The position numbers were made by a program, and so were the translations under genes. Under the pieces are notes generated by a model, which worked only from the letters and a program-made list of their open reading frames with translations, had not been told where the DNA came from and searched no databases. Shown in pieces: positions 4,963 to 13,615 of a DNA stretch of 18,466 nucleotides (its first letter is position 1; each line of letters starts with the position of its first letter). The stretch spans positions 1 to 18,466 of the forward strand of contig JALVVO010000019.1 of assembly GCA_027023345.1 (NCBI GenBank). Direction: 5' to 3'. The stretch comes from Thermaceae bacterium. GTDB lineage: Bacteria > Deinococcota > Deinococci > Deinococcales > Marinithermaceae.

Positions 4963-6702
4963 ATGCAGGAAGATGCGCCAAAGAAATACCTTTTGCTGAT
5001 CAGCTTGGGCCCGGTGCAAGGCTTCATTGCCACCGCCCGCCGAACTCGGGATCTTTTTGCCGGAAGCCGGTTGCTTTCGGAGGCGGCGCGTCGGGTGGCG
5101 GAGGACCTGCTTGCGGAAGGCGTTGAGCTTGTGTTCCCTGCGCCCGAAAAGCCCGCGGATCTTGAGGAGCTCGGGAAATCCGGGATCCCAAATGTGATTT
5201 TGGGCGTTGTTCCGGCGGAAAAAGCGGAAAAGGTGGCGGATATCGCCGAGGCGGCTCGGGAGCAAGCCCGGGGCTTTCTTAAAGATCTGGCCAAGCGAAT
5301 CTTTGCCGCGAAGCGCGCGGCCGCGGTGCTCCGGGATCGGGCGCGGGCCCTCAAACAGGTGGAAGATCTACTCGAGTTCTACTGGGTTGCCGTGCCTTTG
5401 GGCGACGATTACGCTGAGGCTCGTTCCCGTGCCGCGCGGATTTTGGGCGCGCGGAAAAGCACGCGCGATTTTGCTCCGGTGGATTGGGGCGATTCTGTGC
5501 CCAAGAGCTCGCTTAGCGGGGATCTCGAGAGCGTGACCCATGGGGCTTCGGATTCGGCTAAGCAAGCTGCTGGGCTTCGCGAGGGCGAGGAGCTCTCGGG
5601 GGTGGACCTCCTCAAGCGGCGGTACCTGGTCGAGGAACAGAGGCCCTTTGCCAGCACCACGCTGATGGCGCTATTGCCGTTCCTCGAGGGCCTCAGCGAA
5701 GACGAGCGGAAAGCGCTCAAGGAAGCGATCGAGGACTTAAAGCCCTTCATTGAAGTGACTTCGGATAGCCGTATACCCGAGCACCTTGCGCGGCGCTTTC
5801 CCTTGCTCGAACGCTTTGATACACGTGTATTCTTTCCAAATCGGCATCGCGAGCTAGCCAAAAATCCTCAAGCTGCAGAAGCAAAGGAAAAAAAGCCTTG
5901 GGAGGACTCCCGACGCCAACTTGCCGAGTTTTACAGCGAGACACTAAAGCGCGAACCGTACCCCTATTACGCCATTCTTCTCGCCGATGGCGACCATATG
6001 GGCCGGGTTATTGACCAACAAAAGCGCGTGGACGATCATCGGGCCATTTCCCGCCAGCTCGCCGGATTTGCGGGGCGCGTGCGGCGAATTGTAGAGAAGT
6101 ACGACGGTTCGTTGGTCTACTCCGGGGGCGACGACGTCCTTGCGCTTTTGCCCCTCCACACCGCCTTGGCGTGCGCCAGGGAGCTGGCTGAGGAGTTTAG
6201 ACGACAGCTCGCTGGGTTCTGTACCGAGGACGGCCAAAGCCCCACGCTTTCGGTGGGGATCGCCTTGGTGCACCACCTTTTTGACCTGGGCGAGGCCTTC
6301 GAGCTCGCCCGCAGGGCCGAGAAAAAAGCGAAGGAGTCGCGTAATGCGCTGGCCGTGCTCTGGTCGCCTCGTTCGGGGGTGGAGACGGTCGTGCAAGGCC
6401 CTTGGGGCGAGGGGCCCCGGCCGTTGGACCGTCGCCTCTCGGACTTTGCGGATTGGTTGCAGGAGGACACGATCCCAGCAAGATTCGCCTACGAGCTTAA
6501 AGAAGCCAGCCGGGTACTCGCAGGGAACAGCGAGCTATTGAAGCGAGAGGCCGAACGCATCTTGAAGCGAAAAGAGGTTAAGGATCAGAACCTTATCCAA
6601 GATCTTCAGAAGCTTATCGAGGCTATCGGCCCTGAGCGTTTGGCGGACGAGCTGATTGCGGCGAGGCCGTTTGCCAGGGCGAAAGCCCTTTTGAAGGGTT
6701 AG
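4963..6702 (+). CDS. cmr2: Cas10/Cmr2, type III-B signalling subunit without HD domain
   Basis: The 579-residue large subunit of the Cmr complex. It starts at ATG 4963 behind GGAGGAGG. The protein opens directly with the first palm-like domain (LLLISLGPVQGFIATARRTR, residues 9-28). The second palm carries the cyclase site, ADGDHMG (D342, D344) and SGGDD (G388-D391). An intact GGDD predicts synthesis of cyclic oligoadenylate from ATP when target RNA is bound. The N-terminal HD nuclease domain of longer Cmr2 proteins (for example Pyrococcus, about 870 aa) is not visible, so DNA cleavage by this subunit is unlikely. I also see no obvious CxxC zinc finger between the palms. First gene of the cas operon. 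Third codon positions are less GC-rich than in ispG: a hand count of the first 30 codons gives 20 ending in G or C, against 26 in ispG. Confidence 0.95.
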   Translation: MQEDAPKKYLLLISLGPVQGFIATARRTRDLFAGSRLLSEAARRVAEDLLAEGVELVFPAPEKPADLEELGKSGIPNVILGVVPAEKAEKVADIAEAAREQARGFLKDLAKRIFAAKRAAAVLRDRARALKQVEDLLEFYWVAVPLGDDYAEARSRAARILGARKSTRDFAPVDWGDSVPKSSLSGDLESVTHGASDSAKQAAGLREGEELSGVDLLKRRYLVEEQRPFASTTLMALLPFLEGLSEDERKALKEAIEDLKPFIEVTSDSRIPEHLARRFPLLERFDTRVFFPNRHRELAKNPQAAEAKEKKPWEDSRRQLAEFYSETLKREPYPYYAILLADGDHMGRVIDQQKRVDDHRAISRQLAGFAGRVRRIVEKYDGSLVYSGGDDVLALLPLHTALACARELAEEFRRQLAGFCTEDGQSPTLSVGIALVHHLFDLGEAFELARRAEKKAKESRNALAVLWSPRSGVETVVQGPWGEGPRPLDRRLSDFADWLQEDTIPARFAYELKEASRVLAGNSELLKREAERILKRKEVKDQNLIQDLQKLIEAIGPERLADELIAARPFARAKALLKG

Positions 6703-6721
6703 AGGGAGGGAAGGAGGCGTG

Positions 6722-7939
6722 ATGGTTTTCCTCATTCAACCGCGGGATCCCCTGATCGTGCGCGACGGTCGTCCGTTTTCCTCCTTCCCCGGCGCTAAAG
6801 TGCGCGGCTACGCGTTCCCGCCTCCTCAGGTGGTTGCCGGTGCTGTGCGCGGCTTGGTGGGGCTTGGTTGCGGCTTCAAGCCGGGAGAGGCCGATAAGAA
6901 TCGCTGGGAGGATCTGCTTAGCCGGGTTTGCCTCGAGGGGCCGCTTCTTTACGACTTTTTGCGGGAAGAAGTGTTCTATCCCGCTCCGTTAGATGCGCTT
7001 TTGATGGGCTTGGGTTCCGAAAGTAGTGGTTACGAGCTTTATCGCTTGCGCCCAGAGCAACTGCGAAAAGGGGAGCTCACCAACCTCCCGGAGGGCCTTG
7101 AGCCGGTGTTTGCACCGGAGGATGCCCCAAAGGGCAAGCCGGCTTCGATGCCGGCCTTTTGGAAGGAAGAACAGTTCATGAAATGGCTCGTGGACGAGCT
7201 CCAAGGCCCTATTTTTGTTGAGTCTCCCGCGGATTTGGGCATTGAGGGGTTGCCTCGGGATTATCGAACCCACGTCAAAATTGATTCCCAAAGCCAGACG
7301 GCTGAGGAATCCATGCTTTTTGAGACGAGCGGGCTTGCGTTCGTTTACGCCGAAACGCGGCGCGAGCGGGAAGGCAGCGTGCGAGGTGAGCGTGCCCAGC
7401 TCTCTGGGTTGCGCGAGCTTTCCCTTTTGATCCGGGTACGTGGCGAGCCGCCCGAGGGATGCGGCCAAAAGATGGATGCGCTGTTAGGCGGCGTGCACCC
7501 GATGGGGGGCGAGCGTCGCTTGGCCCTATGGAAGGTTGCGAATGAAGACGTTTGGCCTGCGGAGCCGCCCGAAGGGCTTGTGGAAAAGGTTGTCGAGGAC
7601 CGCCGCGCCCGCCTGGTGCTCCTCACGCCGGCGGATTTCAACGCCAATGGAAACAAGGAACCCTACCTGCCCCCTGGAAAGCACTTTGGAGGAGCGAAAG
7701 TACGGGCTGCCGCGGTAGGCCGCCCGCTCACCGTCTCCGGGTGGGATATGTTGGCTAAAAAGCCCAAGCCGAGCCGAAGGCTTGCCCCCGCGGGTTCGGT
7801 CTACTTCGTGGACCTAAGCGGGGTGGACGATATCGAGGCTTGGGTTCGGGACCGCTGGATGAGGGTGCTGCCGGAGCAGCCTAATCAACAGAGCCGGTGC
7901 GACGGGTACGGGCTTGCGGTCGTGGGGGTTTGGAGGTAA
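6722..7939 (+). CDS. cmr3: Cmr3, RAMP protein capping the crRNA 5' handle
   Basis: A 405-residue protein beginning MVFLIQPRDPLIVRDGRPF, the hallmark N-terminus of Cmr3 (Cas5-like). It then has FPPPQVVAGAVRGLVG and a C-terminal RAMP core. In the complex it contacts Cas10 and holds the repeat-derived 5' tag of the crRNA. Two starts are possible, GTG 6719 and ATG 6722. The AAGGAGG at 6711-6717 leaves only one base before GTG but four before ATG, so ATG is preferred. The gap to cmr2 is 19 nt and to cmr1 5 nt, consistent with one transcript. Confidence 0.92.
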   Translation: MVFLIQPRDPLIVRDGRPFSSFPGAKVRGYAFPPPQVVAGAVRGLVGLGCGFKPGEADKNRWEDLLSRVCLEGPLLYDFLREEVFYPAPLDALLMGLGSESSGYELYRLRPEQLRKGELTNLPEGLEPVFAPEDAPKGKPASMPAFWKEEQFMKWLVDELQGPIFVESPADLGIEGLPRDYRTHVKIDSQSQTAEESMLFETSGLAFVYAETRREREGSVRGERAQLSGLRELSLLIRVRGEPPEGCGQKMDALLGGVHPMGGERRLALWKVANEDVWPAEPPEGLVEKVVEDRRARLVLLTPADFNANGNKEPYLPPGKHFGGAKVRAAAVGRPLTVSGWDMLAKKPKPSRRLAPAGSVYFVDLSGVDDIEAWVRDRWMRVLPEQPNQQSRCDGYGLAVVGVWR

Positions 7940-7944
7940 GGGCA

Positions 7945-9243
7945 ATGCCGAGGAAAGTACGGCTGGAAGGCTTGCGGTTGGAGGTCCCCCGGCATCCGGA
8001 CCCCGATATCACAAAAGAGTACGAGTTGATAAGCCCGCTATGGGGCGGCGGGGAGAGGCCTAACCGCCGGGATTCCGTAATGGGAATCCGCCCTTCTTCG
8101 ATCAAGGGCCAGTTGCGTTTTTGGTGGCGCGCGGTGCGAGGGTGGCGAGCTGGCGGAAACCTCAAAAAGCTACTCGAACTCGAAGAAAAGATCTGGGGTG
8201 GTGTTACTAAGGTCAAGCAGGGCTCTCGGGTAAGGATTGAGGTGGAGCTCATCAAGCCCAATAGTTACAAGGACTTCGAACATCTATCTGCTTCCAGCCC
8301 CGGGGTCCCCGGTTACGTGGTGTTCCCTCTAGTTCAGGGTCGGAGGGAGGAGAAAGAGGATCAAGAAAAGGCTCTTTCCAAAGAGGGCATTCGCTTCCGC
8401 TTGAGGATATGGCTTGATCCACTCAACGATAAGGAGATTACTCTGAAGGAAGAAGTCGAGGCTGCGCTCTGGGCCTGGGAGACCTTTGGCGGGATCGGCG
8501 CGCGAACCCGCCGGGGTTTTGGCGCCGTGGCCTTACTAAATGCTGACGCACCTGTTAGCGAAGATCTGATCAAAGGGAATTTGAAAGAAAAGGAAAAAGG
8601 GGTTTGGCCTGAAGACGTGCCCCACCTAACGGCGTCGTCGCCCATTGCGGTGTTGGACAAGCCATGGCAAGAGGTGGTCGAGCTCTACCAGCGTTTTCGG
8701 CAGTATAGGCCTGGAGCCAAGCGGTTGCGAAACGGAAAAGCCATACCGGGACCGAACAAGTGGCCAGAACCCGCCCTCATACGCTGGGCTTACGAACCGC
8801 ATCGAAGGAGCGAACCGCCGGTGCAAGTGGCTCCTCGGGCTCAGTTCGGCTTGCCGGTTCCCTTCTTCTTCTTGCAAGAAAAAAAGAAGCTTGGCAAGGG
8901 CGGAAAATTGCGCCTGACCGGGAAGGAGGAAGACCGCTTGGCAAGCCCTTTGGTCATTCGGCCGTTGAGAGGGTCTAGGACGCTCGTTGCGGTGCTAGAG
9001 GGCCCGAGGACCCCTCCGGGCGGCGTGCGCCTGGACCCCGAACCGAGGGCAAGAGCCTTAATGAAAGAGATCAGGGTAGAAATGAACGATAAAACGGCGC
9101 AAAAGCTCGTGGAATCGGGCCTTCGGGTGCTCGAGGTCGGTGGGCGCGTGTACAGCGACCCTGTGCGGGCCTTTTGGGAGTGCCTGCAGGATGATGCATG
9201 CGTTGGGCTCCTAAACGAGGTGGACTTGGGAGGTAGGAAATGA
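7945..9243 (+). CDS. cmr1: Cmr1, RAMP protein of the type III-B complex
   Basis: A 432-residue Cas7-like subunit found at the 3' end of the crRNA in Cmr complexes. Recognised by ELISPLWGGGE (27-37), the core motif IRPSSIKGQLRFWWRAVRG (48-66) and the glycine-rich GIGARTRRGFG (183-193). The ATG at 7945 is chosen because GGAGG at 7932-7936 gives an 8-nt spacing and the motif set begins soon after; the frame is open back to 7897, but that part overlaps cmr3. The stop overlaps cmr4 as ATGA. An internal region near residues 325-335 is Lys-rich (QEKKKLGKGGK), probably a surface loop. Confidence 0.92.
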   Translation: MPRKVRLEGLRLEVPRHPDPDITKEYELISPLWGGGERPNRRDSVMGIRPSSIKGQLRFWWRAVRGWRAGGNLKKLLELEEKIWGGVTKVKQGSRVRIEVELIKPNSYKDFEHLSASSPGVPGYVVFPLVQGRREEKEDQEKALSKEGIRFRLRIWLDPLNDKEITLKEEVEAALWAWETFGGIGARTRRGFGAVALLNADAPVSEDLIKGNLKEKEKGVWPEDVPHLTASSPIAVLDKPWQEVVELYQRFRQYRPGAKRLRNGKAIPGPNKWPEPALIRWAYEPHRRSEPPVQVAPRAQFGLPVPFFFLQEKKKLGKGGKLRLTGKEEDRLASPLVIRPLRGSRTLVAVLEGPRTPPGGVRLDPEPRARALMKEIRVEMNDKTAQKLVESGLRVLEVGGRVYSDPVRAFWECLQDDACVGLLNEVDLGGRK

Positions 9244-10145
9244 ACAAGAGCGCGGTTTACTTCATCCACGCCCTAAGCCCGTTGCACCCGGGCGTGGGGC
9301 AAGGCGTTGGAAGCGTGGACCTTCCGGTGGCGCGGGAGAAGGCGACGGGGATCCCCTACTTGCCGGGGAGCTCGGTCAAGGGGGTTCTCCGTGACACGGC
9401 CCGTGTTAGAGGTTGGCCTGCGTCCAAGGAAGAGGCCATCTTCGGCCCCGATACGAACCATGCCGATGTCCATGCGGGGGCCGCCTACTTCGGCGATGCC
9501 AAGCTCCTCTTGCTTCCGGTGAGGAGCTACGCAGGCGTCTTTGCCTACGCCACGAGCCCCTACCTTCTGCGTCGCTTCAAGCGCGAGGCGGAGATGGCGG
9601 GCATCGAGACGCCTGAGCTTCCTAAAGGCCCGAAGGAGCAGGACGTGGCCCTGGTGGGCGAGGGTAGCGAGGTTGTGGACGAAATCACCGTCAAGGAGGG
9701 TACGAAAGAGAAGAAGGTTCTGCTGGAAGACCTTGACTTCAACCCCGAAGTGGACCCCCTGGTCCCAAAGTGGGAGCAGTGGATTTTGCGCCACGCAGAA
9801 GGGCTGGATCTGCCCCTCAAGGGCCGGCTCCTGGTTCTTGAAGATGACGTGATGAGCTACCTTTTGGAGACGGCCCTTGAGGTCGTCACCCGCATTCGCA
9901 TTGACGAGACGAAGAAGACGGTCGCCAAAGGGGCGCTTTGGTTTGAGGAAAACATTCCAGCCGAGAGCGTGCTTTACGGGCTCTTGAGCGTGGCCCCGAA
10001 GAGCTTCGGCCCAGCCAACGGTTCCGCGCTTTTGGATCAGGAGATCTTAGGCCAGCTCAAAGAGCTTATCCGGTATCCCCTTCAGTTTGGGGGCAACGCC
10101 ACCGTGGGCCGGGGGCTTTCCCGAATGGCCCTCGTGGTCTCGTAG
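9240..10145 (+). CDS. cmr4: Cmr4, backbone RNase subunit
   Basis: A 301-residue Cas7-like protein that polymerises along the crRNA and cuts bound target RNA at 6-nt intervals. The N-terminus shows the Cmr4 pattern GVGQGVGSVDLPVARE (18-33), followed by TGIPYLPGSSVKGVLR (36-51). D27 in SVDLP corresponds to the catalytic Asp known from Pyrococcus Cmr4 (D26), so target RNA slicing should be intact. The C-terminus FGGNATVGRGLSRMALV carries the usual glycine-rich end. The start overlaps the cmr1 stop; the gap to cmr5 is 13 nt. Confidence 0.94.
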   Translation: MNKSAVYFIHALSPLHPGVGQGVGSVDLPVAREKATGIPYLPGSSVKGVLRDTARVRGWPASKEEAIFGPDTNHADVHAGAAYFGDAKLLLLPVRSYAGVFAYATSPYLLRRFKREAEMAGIETPELPKGPKEQDVALVGEGSEVVDEITVKEGTKEKKVLLEDLDFNPEVDPLVPKWEQWILRHAEGLDLPLKGRLLVLEDDVMSYLLETALEVVTRIRIDETKKTVAKGALWFEENIPAESVLYGLLSVAPKSFGPANGSALLDQEILGQLKELIRYPLQFGGNATVGRGLSRMALVVS

Positions 10146-10158
10146 GGAGGTGTGGGCC

Positions 10159-10545
10159 GTGACCCGTGAACAGGAACGGGCGAGCTACGTGCTCGAGGAG
10201 GTTCAAAAGTACGAAAAGAACGAGAAGCTCCGCAAGGATTACGGCAGCATGGCCCTCCGCTTCCCCGCCCTTTTAAGAAGCGCCGGGCTCGTGCAGGCCT
10301 TGGCTTTTGGGGAGTCCCGTAGCAACAAAGCGCACAAGCAGTTTGTTTACGATTTCACGGCCGTTCTTGGCAAGCTTGAGGGCAAGCGCTTGGAGGGGGA
10401 GCAAGCATTCAGGGATTACTTCGGGCGGGTACGCGAGGCTGAACTCCCCGAGTACCTGCGCATGACCCGCGAAGCGCTTGCGGTGGCCGATTGGTTTAAG
10501 CGGTTCGCCCAAAGCGTGCTCAAGGTCGAGCCCGGGGAGGATTAA
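10159..10545 (+). CDS. cmr5: Cmr5, small subunit of the Cmr complex
   Basis: A 128-residue, mostly helical protein (TREQERASYVLEEVQKYEK at the start; AELPEYLRMTREALAVADWF near the end), typical of Cmr5. It forms the inner filament that contacts target RNA. The start is GTG 10159, 8 nt after GGAGG (10146-10150). The frame is open upstream to 10087, but only as overlap with cmr4. The gene sits between cmr4 and cmr6 with gaps of 13 and 3 nt, which supports the call as much as its sequence does. Confidence 0.9.
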   Translation: MTREQERASYVLEEVQKYEKNEKLRKDYGSMALRFPALLRSAGLVQALAFGESRSNKAHKQFVYDFTAVLGKLEGKRLEGEQAFRDYFGRVREAELPEYLRMTREALAVADWFKRFAQSVLKVEPGED

Positions 10546-10548
10546 GCC

Positions 10549-11658
10549 ATGTTCGAATCGAGCCGCCGCGCCAAGTTGGAGAGCGTTCGGCTGGGTGAAA
10601 CGACCCATCCCGGTCTTTGGTTTGAAAAGTACCTGCGGAGCTCCAAAAAGGGGAATTCTCGCGCCAAGCAGGATTTGGTAGACGAGGTTATCCGGGCCAC
10701 GGGGGGTGTTCGCGAGCTTTACCGCGGCTATTTCCGGCGCTACACGGCGGCCCTTGCCAGCCGCCCCGGCCTAACCTTTGCGGCAAAGGGGCGCACGGTC
10801 GGTAGGCTTAGCGTGGGGCTTGGGGCCAGCGCGGTGCTTGAGACTTCCATTACGCTTCACCGAACCTATGGCGTGCCCTACATCCCGGGTTCTGCGCTGA
10901 AAGGCCTTGCGAGCAGCTATGCCGCTAAGTATTGGAAGGACAAGGGCTGGAGCCGTTCCTTTGACGGCGGAAAGACGGAGCGGGGTCAGCTTCAGGAGCT
11001 CATCTTTGGCACCACCGACGAGAGCGGTTTGGTAATCTTTTTTGACGCCTTGCCCGAGCCAGAGGGTGAAGACGTTTGGGAACTCAATCCCGATGTGATC
11101 ACCGTCCACCATCCCGATTACTACCAGGGGAAGGATAAGCCCCCCGCGGACTGGGACTCGCCCACGCCGGTGCCTTTCATCACCGCGCGGGGCACCTTCC
11201 GTTTCTTCCTGGGCCTCGTCCCCTTGCCGGAAAGCGAGCTCGAGGCCGGCAGGAAGGTTTTGACGCTCGCGGGCAAGTTGCTCCAGCAAGCGCTGGAAAA
11301 GGAGGGCGTGGGGGCCAAAACCACGATCGGGTATGGCCGCTTCCGCTTCGACGAGGATGAAGCGTTTCGGGAGCTGGAGCCTCCGCCCCCGCCCCCACCT
11401 AAGCGGAGCGAAACCTACGAACGGCTTGCCTCGGAGCTTGCCGGCCTTAAATGGAACACGCCGCCGCATGAGCTTCTTCGGCATCTAGAGGTTTTTTTGG
11501 AGCTAGATGAGGAGGAGAAGGAGGCCTTTCTTGAGGAATATAAGGGGAAATTGGAGGAGATTCTAGGAAAGCCCGGTAAACCAAACCACAAGGCGCTTAA
11601 ACGCGCTGAGGACGGTTCCGGGCTCAAGCTGTTGGCGCAGCGGCTGGGCCTGCTCTAA
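10549..11658 (+). CDS. cmr6: Cmr6, RAMP protein with proline-linked C-terminal extension
   Basis: A 369-residue Cas7-like subunit. The RAMP core has VPYIPGSALKGLASSYA (110-126), an acidic and aromatic region, and the glycine-rich loop GAKTTIGYGRF (255-265). After the core come seven prolines (278-284) and an extra segment of about 85 residues rich in Glu, Lys and Leu (HLEVFLELDEEEKEAFLEEY), predicted as two or three helices. In Cmr complexes Cmr6 sits near the 3' end of crRNA next to Cmr1. The extension may reach neighbouring subunits or recruit a partner; its function is unknown to me. Three bases separate it from both cmr5 and cas6. Confidence 0.92.
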   Translation: MFESSRRAKLESVRLGETTHPGLWFEKYLRSSKKGNSRAKQDLVDEVIRATGGVRELYRGYFRRYTAALASRPGLTFAAKGRTVGRLSVGLGASAVLETSITLHRTYGVPYIPGSALKGLASSYAAKYWKDKGWSRSFDGGKTERGQLQELIFGTTDESGLVIFFDALPEPEGEDVWELNPDVITVHHPDYYQGKDKPPADWDSPTPVPFITARGTFRFFLGLVPLPESELEAGRKVLTLAGKLLQQALEKEGVGAKTTIGYGRFRFDEDEAFRELEPPPPPPPKRSETYERLASELAGLKWNTPPHELLRHLEVFLELDEEEKEAFLEEYKGKLEEILGKPGKPNHKALKRAEDGSGLKLLAQRLGLL

Positions 11659-11661
11659 CCC

Positions 11662-12453
11662 ATGCCCGCGGCCTTCGTCCTCCACCTCAACGCTCAGCGG
11701 CCGCCGGCTTTGATCAAGCTCCGCGGCTGGCTCTACCACGCCCTTACGCCGGCGTTTCCCGAGCTTCACGACCGCCCGGTGCCTAAGCCGTTTGCGCTCG
11801 CGGCTTGGAAGGATGCGTCCGGGGTGTGGGCGCGGTTTGCTTTCCTCGAGGACCCCCTCGCCAAAGCGGCCGCGGGTCTCCTTTGGGAGCGCTTGAACCA
11901 GCCGGTGCCCCTGCCCCCCGAAAACCCGCGGGTCCTCGCCGTATACGAGCACGCGCATCCCTGGTCGGGAAGAAGGGGCTGGGACGAGCTCATGGCCGCC
12001 GCCCCCAGCGCCGATCTTCCCCTGGAGTTCCAAAGCCCCACCTTCTTCCGCCGAAGGGATGCCAACTACCCTGTTCCGAGCCCGGGGTTGATCCTCGCCT
12101 CGCTCATCCGCGACTGGAACGCTTTTGCCCCTGAGCCGGTGCCGCCCGAGGTCGCCGAGCGGCTCGTCGAGTACACCACCGCCCGGCATCTGAACGTTCG
12201 TACCGTGAGCGTCACCGCCCACAGCCGCACGCCGGGCTTCGTCGGCCGGGTGACGCTCCACCTCCCCCGGGCCACGGAAGAGGAAGCCCGCTGGCTCGCT
12301 AGGCTTGGGGAGCTCGCGTTTTTCTCCGGGGTGGGGGCGAAGACCACGCTGGGCTTTGGCCTGGCAAGGAGGTACGAGCTCGATGGGCAAGACTCGAAGG
12401 GCGCTCATCCAGACGGTGGGGCTGGTGGCCGATCCGCTGATCGCAAGCCTTAG
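11662..12453 (+). CDS. cas6: Cas6 CRISPR RNA endoribonuclease
   Basis: A 263-residue protein with the Cas6 tandem ferredoxin fold. The N-terminal LRGWLYHALTP (20-30) includes H26, a candidate general acid. The C-terminal glycine-rich loop is FFSGVGAKTTLGFGLARR (220-237). Cas6 cuts within repeats to release crRNAs with an 8-nt 5' tag, here expected to be TTTGAAAC. The fold ends near residue 240; the last 24 residues (DGQDSKGAHPDGG and on) look disordered and are encoded within a 71-nt overlap with the next gene. Codons are clearly GC-rich at third positions (27 of the first 30), unlike the preceding cmr genes (21 of 30 in cmr6). Confidence 0.88.
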   Translation: MPAAFVLHLNAQRPPALIKLRGWLYHALTPAFPELHDRPVPKPFALAAWKDASGVWARFAFLEDPLAKAAAGLLWERLNQPVPLPPENPRVLAVYEHAHPWSGRRGWDELMAAAPSADLPLEFQSPTFFRRRDANYPVPSPGLILASLIRDWNAFAPEPVPPEVAERLVEYTTARHLNVRTVSVTAHSRTPGFVGRVTLHLPRATEEEARWLARLGELAFFSGVGAKTTLGFGLARRYELDGQDSKGAHPDGGAGGRSADRKP

Positions 12454-13615
12454 AACGCACCGGCCGGACCTCGTGGTCTTTGTCGCGAGCGCCGATTCGA
12501 GCCGATTCGTTCGGGAAGCGCTCGAGGCCGCCCCCGTCCCCGACCACGCGGTGCTCACCGTGGACGACCCCGAGTCCATGGACGCGGCCTTTCGCGCCGG
12601 GCGCCGCGCTTACCGGATCCTCAAGGAAAAAGGGGCCGAGGAGCTCCTTGTGGACCCCACCGGCGGTACCAAGACGATGGTCGCGGGGCTTTCGCTGGCG
12701 CTCGCGGGGCTTGGGTTCACCTTCGTCTATGTGGGCGGCGCCAAGCGCGACGCGGCGGGCAGGGTGATCACCGGCCACGAGCGCGTGCGCACCATGCCCG
12801 ACCCCACCGAGCGCTACCACGTCTTCGAGCAGCGGGCGTTTATGCGCGCGTGGAACGAGTGGCGGATGCCGTCGGCGGCGGCCGCGCTGGAGGCCATCCT
12901 TAAGACCGGCGAGCGGAACCCGGAGCTTTTGAGCGAACCCGAACGGCGCTACTTCGAGGGGCTCCTCGAGGTCACCCGCGGCATGCACGCCTGGGATCTC
13001 TTTCGCCACAAGGACGCCCACGAGCGGCTGAGCCAGGGGCTACCCAAGGCGCTCGCCGAGGCCGAGGCCTGGGGGCACGAGGGGAAGCTGAAGGTGCTCG
13101 GTGCGCTCAAGGCCCGGCTCCCCGAGCTTGAGGCCATCGCCAAGGACAACCTTTCCGGCCACCCCACCTTCCGCGTGCTCGCGGACCTCCTCGCCAACGC
13201 CGAAAGGAGGGCCGAGGTGGGACGCTACGACGACGCCCTGGCGCGGCTTTACCGGGCGGTGGAGCTCGCGCTTGAGGCCCACTTTTTTGAAACCCACCGC
13301 TTCTTCTTGGACAAACCCAAAAGCTGGCCCAAAGAGGTTCGAGGGCGCGTGGACGGGCGCCGCGTCTACGGTCTTTTTAACGTCCTCGAGCGGGCCGCCC
13401 AGCTGAGCTGGGCGCTTCGGGAAGAGGGCACGTTGCCCCTTCGCCTCTACGCCAAGAAGGACGAGCTCCGAAGACTCACCGACGACCGCAACAAAAGCAT
13501 CCTCGCCCACGGCGTGGTGCCGGTGGAGAAGGAGGACTACGAGAAGTTCAAGGCCTTCTTGCGGGAGCTTGGGCTAAAGCCCGCCGAGCCTTGGCCAAGG
13601 TGGTGGGAGGCATGA
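12383..13615 (+). CDS. CARF-HEPN ribonuclease, Cas02710 (TIGR02710)-like, Csm6-type
   Basis: A 410-residue protein with an N-terminal CARF domain (about 1-150) and a C-terminal helical HEPN domain. The CARF part has alternating strands (DLVVFVASADSSRF) and the ligand loop D91-P-T-G-G-T-K97, followed by GLGFTFVYVGG. The HEPN part carries R369-NKSILA-H376 in DDRNKSILAHG, an Rx6H catalytic motif. Known relatives are RNases switched on by cyclic tetra- or hexa-adenylate made by Cas10. The ATG at 12383 follows AAGGAGG (12366-12372) by 10 nt. The frame is open to 12305, but that portion lies inside cas6 and shows no domain. The stop overlaps the next start as ATGA. It probably acts as a collateral RNase in the cytosol. 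Confidence 0.85.
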   Translation: MGKTRRALIQTVGLVADPLIASLRTHRPDLVVFVASADSSRFVREALEAAPVPDHAVLTVDDPESMDAAFRAGRRAYRILKEKGAEELLVDPTGGTKTMVAGLSLALAGLGFTFVYVGGAKRDAAGRVITGHERVRTMPDPTERYHVFEQRAFMRAWNEWRMPSAAAALEAILKTGERNPELLSEPERRYFEGLLEVTRGMHAWDLFRHKDAHERLSQGLPKALAEAEAWGHEGKLKVLGALKARLPELEAIAKDNLSGHPTFRVLADLLANAERRAEVGRYDDALARLYRAVELALEAHFFETHRFFLDKPKSWPKEVRGRVDGRRVYGLFNVLERAAQLSWALREEGTLPLRLYAKKDELRRLTDDRNKSILAHGVVPVEKEDYEKFKAFLRELGLKPAEPWPRWWEA

